A stretch of DNA of 64,000 nt, from the NCBI GenBank assembly GCA_020853575.1, contig JADYYP010000047.1, forward strand, positions 62,001 to 126,000. Direction: 5' to 3'. This stretch comes from Planctomycetota bacterium. Its GTDB lineage: Bacteria > Planctomycetota > UBA1135 > GCA-002686595. The notes beneath the pieces are model-generated. The model had not been told where the DNA came from, searched no databases, and was given only the letters and a program-made list of their open reading frames with translations. Positions within the stretch are counted from its first letter, which is position 1; each line of letters starts with the position of its first letter. Shown piece after piece: positions 34,913-42,188 of this stretch. The position numbers and the translations under genes are program-made.

Positions 34913-35185
34913 TCAGTGAGCTCCGCGAGGTGCGTCGTTCGCGCCGATCGACGACAGCTTGGCCTTGAAGGCTTCGTGCGACACCAGCCCCCGCTCGAGG
35001 CACACGTCGAGCAGCGCCCGGTTGACCAGCTCCAGCCGCCGCACGTCGTTGCGCAACGCTGCGACCTCTTGGTCGAGATCGTTCTCGACCGCCCGCGCGC
35101 GGCCCTCGAGCGCGTCCAAGCGCTCGTCGACCTTGTCCAACTCAGCCCCCGTGAACACGCCATGGAACAGCCAGCGAGCCGACAT
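34913..35185 (-). CDS. Small coiled-coil protein of unknown function
   Basis: 90 aa. Residues 10-65 form a likely coiled coil (LDKVDERLDALEGRARAVEN and following heptads). The C-terminal CLERGLVSHEAFKAKL resembles a phrase in the next gene's product, so the two may be partners or distant duplicates. Placed between ridA and the enoyl-CoA hydratase in one operon. Function unknown. Confidence 0.65.
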   Translation of the reverse strand: MSARWLFHGVFTGAELDKVDERLDALEGRARAVENDLDQEVAALRNDVRRLELVNRALLDVCLERGLVSHEAFKAKLSSIGANDAPRGAH

Positions 35186-35201
35186 CGACAGCCCCCTTCC
35201 T

Positions 35202-35612
35202 TCAACGCGGCGTGAGCGCCGCCAGACCCTGGATCTCGAGCAGCGCGCCGTCCTCGAGCAGCGCCGCGACTTGCACCAACGCCATCGCCGGGTAGTGGCG
35301 CCCGACGAGCTCTTTCCAGATCGCGCCCAGGTCGCGCAAGCACTCGCTGTAGGCCTTGGAGTCGACGACGAAGATCGTCAGCGACATCAAGTCGCTCGGC
35401 TCGCCACCAGCGGCGCGCACGATCGCCAGCACGTTCGAGAGCGCCTGGCGGAACTGCGCCGCGAACTCGCCGCGCCCGACGATTTGCTCGTTCGCGTCCC
35501 AGGCGACTTGCCCGGCGATCGCCAGCAGGCGCGCGCCCGCCGGTGCGAGCTGACCGTTCGAGTAACCCTTGGGAGACTTCCAGCCCGGCACTTGGATCGC
35601 TTGCAGACTCAT
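35202..35612 (-). CDS. RidA-family (YjgF/YER057c/UK114) protein
   Basis: 136 aa. Single RidA domain with AIAGQVAWDANEQIVG, FRQALSNVLAIVRAAGG and LVQVAALLEDGALLEIQG. The arginine that binds the substrate carboxylate in active RidA enamine/imine deaminases is not obvious in the usual final block, so it may belong to one of the Rid subfamilies with other roles. Within a catabolic operon for a possibly amino-substituted CoA ester, hydrolysis of an enamine intermediate is plausible. Its ATG overlaps the SDR stop as ATGA. Confidence 0.85.
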   Translation of the reverse strand: MSLQAIQVPGWKSPKGYSNGQLAPAGARLLAIAGQVAWDANEQIVGRGEFAAQFRQALSNVLAIVRAAGGEPSDLMSLTIFVVDSKAYSECLRDLGAIWKELVGRHYPAMALVQVAALLEDGALLEIQGLAALTPR

Positions 35613-36394
35613 GGCGTTCGCGGCGGATGATAGCGGGGCTCGCCGCCGTCCAATTCGACGATCGCGCCGTTCCGCGGGCCCTCGAGCAGCGCCATCGCGA
35701 CCTCGGCGATCTGCTCGGGCCGCACCAGCGCGCCGCCGGGGTTTTCGGACGCGAGGAACGCACGCGCCTGCGCCTCACCGCGGCCGGTCTTGTGGGCGAT
35801 CCGTCGCACGCTCTCGTCGGTCATCGGAGAGTCGACGTAGTGCGGGCAAATCGTCGCCATGGCGATGCCGCGCCCCTCGAGCTCGAGCGCCGCGGCCCGC
35901 GCCCAACCGAGCAAGGCGTGTTTCGACGCGCAATACGCGGCGACGTAGCGATAACCACGCAACGCCGCGGACGACGCGATGTTGACGATCGAGCCGTGGG
36001 CGCGCTCGAGCATCGCCGGTAGCAGCGCTTCGGTCATGCGGCGCGCGCCGTGGAAGTTGATCCGCAGGTGACGCTCGTAGAGCTCGTCCGAGGAACCGTC
36101 CTTGGCGCTCCAAGGCGCGCTGACGGCGATTCCGGCGTTGTTCACCAGCTCCGTGATCGGCCCGACGCGATCCGTGGCGAGCGCCACGGCCGCTCGGATG
36201 GCCCCGGGATCGCCGACGTCGAGCTGCACGGCCAACGCTCTCCCGCCGCCGCCCTCGATCGCCTGAGCGAGCTCCTCGCACTCGCGCGCGGTGCGCGCGC
36301 CGAGCACCACCGTCCGGCCCGAGAGCGCCAAGCGGCGCGCGATGGCGGCGCCGATCCCGCGCCCAGCGCCGGTCACGAACACTGCGGAGCTCAT
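35609..36394 (-). CDS. Short-chain dehydrogenase/reductase
   Basis: 261 aa, classical SDR. The TGAGRGIG cofactor motif lies at residues 8-15, NNAG near 89, and the catalytic Ser plus YCASK (Tyr and Lys) near 150-155. It oxidises a hydroxyl or reduces a keto group with NAD(P)(H). First gene of the nine-gene operon running to 30163. Likely the 3-hydroxyacyl-CoA dehydrogenase step of the proposed lower pathway, although the substrate cannot be read from sequence. Confidence 0.9.
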   Translation of the reverse strand: MSSAVFVTGAGRGIGAAIARRLALSGRTVVLGARTARECEELAQAIEGGGGRALAVQLDVGDPGAIRAAVALATDRVGPITELVNNAGIAVSAPWSAKDGSSDELYERHLRINFHGARRMTEALLPAMLERAHGSIVNIASSAALRGYRYVAAYCASKHALLGWARAAALELEGRGIAMATICPHYVDSPMTDESVRRIAHKTGRGEAQARAFLASENPGGALVRPEQIAEVAMALLEGPRNGAIVELDGGEPRYHPPRTP

Positions 36395-36401
36395 GGGCGG
36401 G

Positions 36402-36407
36402 ATGATA
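36402..36407 (-). promoter_or_regulatory. Candidate -10 box (TATCAT) for the nine-gene catabolic operon
   Basis: TATCAT on the minus strand lies 7 nt before the ATG at 36394, the first gene of the operon down to 30163. It faces away from the TATCCT box of the divergent CCC1/VIT1 gene, about 95 bp distant. No Shine-Dalgarno sequence is present. Confidence 0.45.
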
Positions 36408-36501
36408 CGGAGCTCGCGCGCGCTTTTGCGGCGCGTGCGCGAGTTCTCCCACCCGGACCAAGCGAGCCGTGCAAAGCGTGCGAGGCACCGCTCGCGCTTC
36501 G

Positions 36502-36507
36502 TATCCT
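36502..36507 (+). promoter_or_regulatory. Candidate -10 box (TATCCT) for CCC1/VIT1 gene
   Basis: TATCCT ends 7 nt before the ATG at 36515. It has the same placement as other start-proximal boxes in this window and lacks a Shine-Dalgarno sequence. Confidence 0.45.
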
Positions 36508-36514
36508 CTCGTCG

Positions 36515-37540
36515 ATGTCCGCCCGCGAGCACTGGCACGAGGAGAAGCAGTCGGCCTATCTGTACCGCGCGCTGGCCGAGGTCGAGCGCGCTCCGGCGGC
36601 GCGGGCGCTGTTCGGCGAGCTCGCCAGCGCGGCCGACGAGCAAGCCGCGATCTGGGCGGCGAAGCTCGAGGGCCAGGCCCCGGTGTTCGCGCCCAGCGCT
36701 CGGGCGCGGATCGTCGTCCGCATGGTGCGCGCGATCGGAGCCCGCCGCATGCTGCCGGCGCTCGCCGCGCTCAAGGTGCGCGGGCTCTCGGTGTACGGCT
36801 CGAAGGCTCCCCGCGGGCATGCCATGCCCAAGTCGCGCGAGGATTTCGGCGCGCGGCATCGTTCCGTCGGCGCCGGCGGCGCGCTGCGCGCGGCGGTGTT
36901 CGGCGTCAACGATGGCTTGGTGTCGAACGCCAGCCTGATCATGGGCGTGTCCGGTGCCGGAGCGGACGCGCGCACGATCCTGCTGTCGGGGTTCGCGGGC
37001 CTGCTCGCCGGAGCGTTCTCGATGGCGGCCGGCGAGTACATCTCGGTGCGCTCGCAGCGCGAGCTGTTCGAGTACCAGATCGGGCTGGAGCGCGACGAGC
37101 TCGCCGAATACCCCGAGGAGGAGGCCGAGGAGATCGCGTTGATCTACCGGGCGCGCGGGCTCGAGCTCGACGAGGCGCGCGCGCTGGCGCGGCGCATGAT
37201 GCAGGACCCCGAGAACGCGCTCGACACGCTGGCGCGCGAGGAGCTGGGCCTCAATCCGGACGATCTGGGCTCACCGTGGGGCGCGGCCTGGTCGTCGTTC
37301 GCCGCCTTCGCGCTGGGCGCGGCGCTGCCGCTCGCACCCTTCGCCGTGTTCGACGGCCAGCGCGCGCTCGCGGCGACGGTCGCGCTCACGCTGCTGGCGC
37401 TGTTCGTCGTCGGCGCGGTCCTGGCGCTGTTCTCCGGCCGTTCCGCCTGGCTCAGCGGCCTGCGCATGGTCGCGATCGGTTCCGCCGCGGGCGCAGCGAC
37501 CTGGCTCGTCGGCCGCGCGCTGGGAGTCGCGGTCGACTGA
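36515..37540 (+). CDS. CCC1/VIT1-family metal transporter with N-terminal ferritin-like domain
   Basis: 341 aa. Residues 1-130 are a helical ferritin/rubrerythrin-like domain (EKQSAYLYRALAEVE, then ADEQAAIWAAKLEGQ) with Glu-rich helices that could bind iron. Residues 150-341 are the CCC1/VIT1 domain: FGVNDGLVSNASLIMGVSG, then SMAAGEYISVRSQRELFEYQ, a Glu-rich metal-binding loop (EYPEEEAEEIA) and three further membrane helices. The fusion resembles MbfA-type iron exporters. It likely moves ferrous iron or manganese across the inner membrane. Divergent from the catabolic operon. Confidence 0.88.
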   Translation: MSAREHWHEEKQSAYLYRALAEVERAPAARALFGELASAADEQAAIWAAKLEGQAPVFAPSARARIVVRMVRAIGARRMLPALAALKVRGLSVYGSKAPRGHAMPKSREDFGARHRSVGAGGALRAAVFGVNDGLVSNASLIMGVSGAGADARTILLSGFAGLLAGAFSMAAGEYISVRSQRELFEYQIGLERDELAEYPEEEAEEIALIYRARGLELDEARALARRMMQDPENALDTLAREELGLNPDDLGSPWGAAWSSFAAFALGAALPLAPFAVFDGQRALAATVALTLLALFVVGAVLALFSGRSAWLSGLRMVAIGSAAGAATWLVGRALGVAVD

Positions 37541-37550
37541 CGCACGAAGC

Positions 37551-37556
37551 TACGCT
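37551..37556 (+). promoter_or_regulatory. Candidate -10 box (TACGCT) for Nudix gene
   Basis: GCTACGCTGC ends 7 nt before the ATG at 37564, within the 23-bp gap after the transporter gene. It shares the GCTACnCT shape with other boxes here, suggesting that the Nudix gene has its own start-proximal promoter. Confidence 0.42.
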
Positions 37557-37563
37557 GCGGGTG

Positions 37564-38163
37564 ATGGCGATGCACTTCGAGCTCTCGACCGCGGCGCGTC
37601 TGGGTGACCCGTGGCTCGTCGCGCACGACGACACAGGTCGTGCGTTTCACGTCCTCGCGCATCTCGAGCCGACCGACGAGCTCCAGGCCGACTTCCGCCG
37701 CCGCATGCTGGACCTGATCGCGCGCCATCCGCTCGACGCGCACCGCCGCACGCTGCTCGAGGGCCACCTCACCGCGAGCGCCTTGGTCGTCGACAGCGAG
37801 CGCAAGCGCGCGCTGCTGACCCACCACAAGAAGCTCGGGCGCTGGCTGCAGCTCGGCGGCCACTGCGATGGCGACGCAAACCTCGCGCACGTCGCCCTGC
37901 GCGAATGCGTCGAGGAGAGCGGGATCGCGGACTTGGTCGTGCTCCCGGCGCCGATCGACCTCGACATCCACACCATCCCCGGCCGCAAGGACGAGCCCGA
38001 GCACCTGCACTACGACACGCGCTTCTTGGTCGTCGCGCCCGCGGGCGCGACGCCGCAGGTGAGCGACGAGTCGCACGCTCTGGCCTGGGTCGCGCCGGAC
38101 GAGTTGGCGCGGCTCTCGACGGATGCCTCGGTGCAGCGCCTGTTCCGCATCGTGTTCGGATGA
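37564..38163 (+). CDS. Nudix hydrolase
   Basis: 199 aa from the ATG at 37564. A GTG at 37561 is adjacent. The Nudix box lies at residues 99-121 and reads GHCDGDANLAHVALRECVEE followed by SGI. The REx2EExG core that binds metal is intact, but the early Glu of the box is replaced by Ala. LPAPIDLDIHTIPGRKDEPE follows, a pattern seen in Nudix proteins of the ADP-ribose or dihydroneopterin-like group. Likely cleaves a nucleoside diphosphate derivative; substrate unknown. Confidence 0.9.
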   Translation: MAMHFELSTAARLGDPWLVAHDDTGRAFHVLAHLEPTDELQADFRRRMLDLIARHPLDAHRRTLLEGHLTASALVVDSERKRALLTHHKKLGRWLQLGGHCDGDANLAHVALRECVEESGIADLVVLPAPIDLDIHTIPGRKDEPEHLHYDTRFLVVAPAGATPQVSDESHALAWVAPDELARLSTDASVQRLFRIVFG

Positions 38164-38217
38164 GCCGCCCTGGCGCGGGAATCCCACCGCGATCCGCGCG
38201 TCCAGTGACGGGCTCCC

Positions 38218-38751
38218 ATGGTGAACACGGCCTCGATCGACCCCTATGGCGCGCCGCGCGTCGAAGTGCTCCCGGTCCGAGAGCGCCGCGTCTGGCGCGA
38301 AGGCGCGAGCGTGTGCGCCGGGCCGCGCTCCGAGCTGCCGCGGCGCTGCGTGCGCTGCAACGAGCGCGAAGCCGTGCGGCTGGAGCGCAGACTGATCTGG
38401 CACGATCCCTGGCTGTACCTGCTCCTGTTCGCCGTCCCCGCGTTGTACCTGGTCGTCGCGCTCTTCAAGCGCCGCGAGGCGCGGATCGAGATCGGGCTGT
38501 GCGAGCGGCATGCCCGCAGCCGGCGCTGGTCGCTGCGCGCCGCCGTGTGCTGGGCACTGTGCGTGCTCGGCGGCTGCGCCGCGCTCGACGGTCATCGCTC
38601 GCCATCCGCGACCATGCTCGCGGTAGCCCTGCTGCAGATCGCGCTGCTGGTCGGTCATCGCGCCGCGAACGTGCTCAGCGCCGAACGCATCGACGGTGAC
38701 GGCCTGCGACTCGCGGGCGCCGACCGCCGCTTCCTCGACGCGCTCGAGTGA
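38218..38751 (+). CDS. Small membrane protein with CxxC motif
   Basis: 177 aa. An N-terminal cytoplasmic part has RRCVRCNERE, a CxxC knuckle, and a later GLCERH could complete a metal site. Two hydrophobic segments follow: YLLLFAVPALYLVVALF (about residues 66-82) and another near 105-150. No family recognised. It lies after the Nudix gene on the same strand with a 54-bp gap. The 3' end faces the remnant on the opposite strand. Confidence 0.65.
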   Translation: MVNTASIDPYGAPRVEVLPVRERRVWREGASVCAGPRSELPRRCVRCNEREAVRLERRLIWHDPWLYLLLFAVPALYLVVALFKRREARIEIGLCERHARSRRWSLRAAVCWALCVLGGCAALDGHRSPSATMLAVALLQIALLVGHRAANVLSAERIDGDGLRLAGADRRFLDALE

Positions 38752-38774
38752 GTCGGACCCGAGCGTGCGCTCGG

Positions 38775-38950
38775 CAGCGCGTCTCCGGGAGCGATCACGA
38801 ACTGCGGCGCGTCGGTCAGGCCGGTGGTGCTCGGACTCGCCGGATCGCGGAACCAGGACTGGCTCCAATCGATCTGTCCCTGGAGCAACTGCGAATCGAC
38901 CCTGGGACGCATTTGCTGATTCACGTCGTTCGCAAACGCACCCGAGCGGT
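38775..38950 (-). pseudogene. Remnant of an exported protein's C-terminal W-x-RD module
   Basis: On the minus strand this gap encodes a stretch containing LLQGQIDWSQSWFRDPAS and TTGLTDAPQFVI. This matches the ending of the exported proteins at 8.2 kb (QVWSRDP, LSSAMHF) and 60.2 kb (QVWYRDA, NLTDAVQAIF). The frame upstream runs into the CPBP gene's stop and there is no start, signal peptide or body. The natural stop is also lost, since the frame continues into the neighbouring gene's antisense. I read it as the last part of a deleted gene. Confidence 0.55.
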
Positions 38951-39651
38951 CACTCGCCGAACAGGATCCGCCAGCCGATGGCCAGGCCCGCGAGGTCGGC
39001 GACCACGTGCGTGACCCAGCCGGGCCAGATCGAGCGCCAGCGCAGGTAGCAAGCGGACCACGCGCAGCCGGCGAGGAACACTCCGAGGGACGCCAACAGG
39101 CCCGCGGAAAGGCCGAATTGCAGCGTGAACGTGAGGATGTGGTGCAGCGTGAAGAGCAGCGCCGCGAGCGGAACGGCGGCGAGCGCGCCGACCAGCTCCT
39201 CGCAGCGGCGGTACACGAACCAGCGCCAGACGTACTCCTCCATCAGCGAGTTCACCAGCGCGATGAACGCGCCGAAGAGCACGTAGTTGGCACGCGAGCC
39301 GAGGCCCGAATCGGCGGCCTGTCGGCGCAGCCGCTCGACGTCGAACCAGTCGCGCCCGACGAGCTCCCACGCGGCGAAGATCACGACCACCACGACCAGC
39401 GAGAGCACCAGCGTCGCAACCCATGCCTCGCGGCGGCGCGCACGGGGCAGCGGCGACCAGCTCACGGTGCCGCGCTCGACGCGCAACAGCCACACCAGAG
39501 GGAACAGCGCCAGCCACGCGCGCAGCAGCATGTAGAGCGACTGCCCGATCGGCCCGGGGACCACGGCGTACGCCAGAGTCGAACCCAAGGAGGTCGCGGG
39601 AACACTCAGTGCGAGCGCGAGCAAGGCGCGGTTCCGCGAGGCGGGCGGCAT
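38950..39651 (-). CDS. CPBP-family intramembrane metalloprotease
   Basis: 233 aa with about six to seven membrane helices. The CPBP (CAAX-protease/bacteriocin-processing) motifs are present: SLMEEYVWRWFVYRR with the EExxxR pair, FTLHHILTF, and GWVTHVVADL with the final His. A glutamate-activated protease within the membrane. Its substrate is unknown. A TACAAC box lies 6 nt before the ATG. Divergent from the DUF1624 gene. Confidence 0.88.
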   Translation of the reverse strand: MPPASRNRALLALALSVPATSLGSTLAYAVVPGPIGQSLYMLLRAWLALFPLVWLLRVERGTVSWSPLPRARRREAWVATLVLSLVVVVVIFAAWELVGRDWFDVERLRRQAADSGLGSRANYVLFGAFIALVNSLMEEYVWRWFVYRRCEELVGALAAVPLAALLFTLHHILTFTLQFGLSAGLLASLGVFLAGCAWSACYLRWRSIWPGWVTHVVADLAGLAIGWRILFGE

Positions 39652-39657
39652 GCTCGC

Positions 39658-39663
39658 GTTGTA
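39658..39663 (-). promoter_or_regulatory. Candidate -10 box (TACAAC) for CPBP gene
   Basis: GCTACAAC on the minus strand ends 6 nt before the ATG at 39651. The last base differs from the TAnnnT pattern, so this is one of the weaker members of the group. Confidence 0.35.
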
Positions 39664-39763
39664 GCGCTCGTCCCAGCAGGTCGTCAGGTCACGAGTGGAT
39701 ATCGAGCTCGAAAGCGCGACGAATCGAGCTCGCCGACGGCTGGCGACCTCCGCGGCGCGGCCC

Positions 39764-39769
39764 TACGCT
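39764..39769 (+). promoter_or_regulatory. Candidate -10 box (TACGCT) for DUF1624 gene
   Basis: CCTACGCT ends 8 nt before the ATG at 39778. It fits the start-proximal box pattern, with no Shine-Dalgarno sequence between. Confidence 0.43.
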
Positions 39770-39777
39770 CCGCAGCC

Positions 39778-40968
39778 ATGGCCGAGGCTCGCAAGCTCCC
39801 GCGCCTCACGGGTGTCGACGCCGTGCGCGGCGCCGTGATTGTGTTGATGCTGCTCGATCACACACGCGACTTCGTGCACCGCGGGGCGCAGCTCGCCGAT
39901 CCGCTCGATCTGGAGACCACCACCCCCGCGCTGTTCCTCACGCGTTGGGTGACGCACCTGTGCGCACCAACCTTCGTGTTCCTCGCCGGAGTCTCGGCGC
40001 GCCTGCAGCTCGCGCGCGGCGCGAGCGAGCGCGAGTTGAGCAAGTACCTGACCGTGCGCGGAGCGCTCTTGATCGCGCTCGAGTTGCTCGTGCTCAGGCC
40101 GCTGATCTTCTTCAACTTCAACCCCTACCTGCTGGCGTTCCTGCAGGTGATCTGGGCGCTCGGGGTTTCGATGGTCGTGCTCGCCGGACTGGTGCACGCG
40201 AAACGCGCGCTGGTGGCGTTGTTCGGGTGCGCGCTGGTGCTCTTGCACAACACGCTCGATGGCCTCGAGGTCTCGGGCTCGCCCTGGCGCGAGCTGTGGA
40301 TCGTGCTGCATGGCGTGGGCTCGATTCCGGTGACGTCGCACGGGATCGGAATCCACGTGCAATACGCGCTCGTTCCGTGGATCGGCGTGATGGCCTTGGG
40401 CTTCGTGTTCGGCGTGGTGTTCACTTGGGACGCTTCGCGCCGCCGGCGCGCGTGCGCCTGGAGCGGTGTCGCCAGCCTGGCGCTGTTCGCCGTGCTGCGC
40501 GCCACTCGCTGGTACGGAGATCCACAGGCATGGCGGCCGCAAGTCGATCGCGTTCGTTCCTGCCTGGCGTTCCTGGATGTCGAGAAGTACCCGCCGTCGC
40601 TGCAGTACCTCTGCGTGACGCTCGGGATCGCGCTGTGTGCGCTGGCGCTGCTCGACGGACGCTCGGACGGCGCTCTCGCGCGCCCGCTCGTCGAGCTCGG
40701 CCGCGTGCCACTGTTCTTCTACGTGCTGCAGTGGCCGACGGTGCACTGCGTCGCGATGCTCCTCCAAGCGCTCGACGGCCAACCCGTGGGCTGGCAGACG
40801 CAATTGCCGTGGACGCGTGACTTCCCGCTGCCCGACAGCTGGGGCTTCTCCCTCACGACCACCTACGTGGCGTGGGCGATCGGTTTGAGCGTGCTCTATC
40901 CGCTGTGTCTTTGGTTCGGCGCGTTCAAGCGCGATCACCCCGAGCGCCGGTGGCTCGGCTACCTGTGA
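39778..40968 (+). CDS. DUF1624 / HGSNAT-like membrane protein
   Basis: 396 aa with about ten membrane helices. The N-terminal RLTGVDAVRGAVIVLMLLDH is the signature of the heparan-alpha-glucosaminide N-acetyltransferase catalytic-like family, where the Asp-x-x-Arg-Gly and following His are typical. APTFVFLAGVSARLQ and PLFFYVLQWPTVH are further conserved blocks. Related proteins move acyl groups across the membrane to sugars. It ends 13 bp from the methyltransferase gene on the other strand, at the edge of the pigment cluster, but a role in it is unproven. Confidence 0.85.
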   Translation: MAEARKLPRLTGVDAVRGAVIVLMLLDHTRDFVHRGAQLADPLDLETTTPALFLTRWVTHLCAPTFVFLAGVSARLQLARGASERELSKYLTVRGALLIALELLVLRPLIFFNFNPYLLAFLQVIWALGVSMVVLAGLVHAKRALVALFGCALVLLHNTLDGLEVSGSPWRELWIVLHGVGSIPVTSHGIGIHVQYALVPWIGVMALGFVFGVVFTWDASRRRRACAWSGVASLALFAVLRATRWYGDPQAWRPQVDRVRSCLAFLDVEKYPPSLQYLCVTLGIALCALALLDGRSDGALARPLVELGRVPLFFYVLQWPTVHCVAMLLQALDGQPVGWQTQLPWTRDFPLPDSWGFSLTTTYVAWAIGLSVLYPLCLWFGAFKRDHPERRWLGYL

Positions 40969-40980
40969 CGCTCGACGAGC

Positions 40981-42036
40981 TCACGAGCGCTCGAAGGTGA
41001 GCAGCGTGTGGCACACGCCGATGTCGTCGCGTTCCTCGATCAACGCCAGTCCCGCCTCCCGCGCCAATCTCAGGTAGTCGTCGGAGCGGTACATCTTGCT
41101 GTTGCCGCTGGCGATCGCGGTGAAGTACGGCGATGTGTTGATCACGCAGAACGCAGCCACGTCATGCCGCTGGCGATCCCAGAACGTGTCCATGATCCGC
41201 AGCCGGCCGCGCGGAGCCAGGGCGGCGCGCGCGCGGCGCAGGATGCTCGCGATCACGCTCTCGGGGAAACAACACAGGAACTGGCTCATCCACACCAGGT
41301 CTTGGGCCCCGGGCAGCGGCTCTTCGCCGGCCAGGAAGTCGAAGGCCGCGAAGCGCGCGCGCGCCGCGAGCCCGCAGCCTTCGAGGTGCCGGCGCGCGAG
41401 CTCGAGTTGCTGCGGGAGGTCTGCCAGGGTCACCTCGACCTGGGCATCGTACTCGAGGCAGGCGCGCGCGAACTTGCCGGTGTTGGCTCCGATGTCGAGC
41501 ACGCGGCGCGGATGCGCGGCGAACAAGATCTCGAGCACCTCCGGGAACGAATGGTCGGAATAGAAGTGATCGAAGGCCAGCCAGGCCTCGCGCGCGGCCG
41601 GAGGAAAGCTCGACAGGCCTTGGTATGCGGTAGCCCACGGTCCGAGCGACTTGAGGCCCTCGGGGCGCGCGCTCTCGAGGCTCGCTTCGAGCTCGAACAT
41701 GCCGCGGTAGCAGACCTCGTGCACGAAGTCGAAATTGACCTCGGCCATCGGATCGTTGAGCACGTAGTGCCCCACCGCTGCCAGTCGATAGCACTCGCCG
41801 TCGCAGGCCACGACACCCGCCGACAGGCAGCTCTCCAGCAGCACCCGCACGGCGTAGGGCGAAAACCCGTGGCGCGCCGCGAGTTGCTCGACGGTGCAGC
41901 CCTCGCTCACCTCGAGCGTCGCGAGCAGGCCGCGCTTGCGCGCGATGCGCACGCACTGGAAGACGATCGGACCGAATGCGATGCGGTGGGCTTCGGCGCG
42001 CGCGTCACGCGCCGGCACTTGGCGTTGGAACGTCAT
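40981..42036 (-). CDS. SAM-dependent methyltransferase of the aryl polyene cluster
   Basis: 351 aa. Residues 1-95 form a winged-helix dimerisation region (VEQLAARHGFSPYAVRVLLE), and the C-terminal Rossmann part binds SAM through RRVLDIGANTGKFARACLE. This two-domain build is that of O-methyltransferases acting on small aromatics. It could methylate a ring hydroxyl of the aryl polyene head group; ring C-methylation is the alternative. Divergent from the ketosynthase gene, with 152 bp between starts. Confidence 0.87.
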   Translation of the reverse strand: MTFQRQVPARDARAEAHRIAFGPIVFQCVRIARKRGLLATLEVSEGCTVEQLAARHGFSPYAVRVLLESCLSAGVVACDGECYRLAAVGHYVLNDPMAEVNFDFVHEVCYRGMFELEASLESARPEGLKSLGPWATAYQGLSSFPPAAREAWLAFDHFYSDHSFPEVLEILFAAHPRRVLDIGANTGKFARACLEYDAQVEVTLADLPQQLELARRHLEGCGLAARARFAAFDFLAGEEPLPGAQDLVWMSQFLCCFPESVIASILRRARAALAPRGRLRIMDTFWDRQRHDVAAFCVINTSPYFTAIASGNSKMYRSDDYLRLAREAGLALIEERDDIGVCHTLLTFERS

Positions 42037-42171
42037 GGCGGTCGCGACGGCGTTGCGACCGTCGAAAGTGCGCCGATCTTCCGCGCGGCGCCGCGCAGCG
42101 GCCATCCATCGAACTGCGTAGGCGCGCAACTGGAAGCAGGCCGCGCACTCCAGATCAGCCGCGCTCGACGT

Positions 42172-42177
42172 TACGCT
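42172..42177 (+). promoter_or_regulatory. Candidate -10 box (TACGCT) for ketosynthase/CLF pair
   Basis: GTTACGCT ends 11 nt before the ATG at 42189, in the divergent region shared with the methyltransferase gene. It would drive the two-gene ketosynthase and chain-length-factor operon. Confidence 0.43.
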
Positions 42178-42188
42178 GCCGCGCCTCG

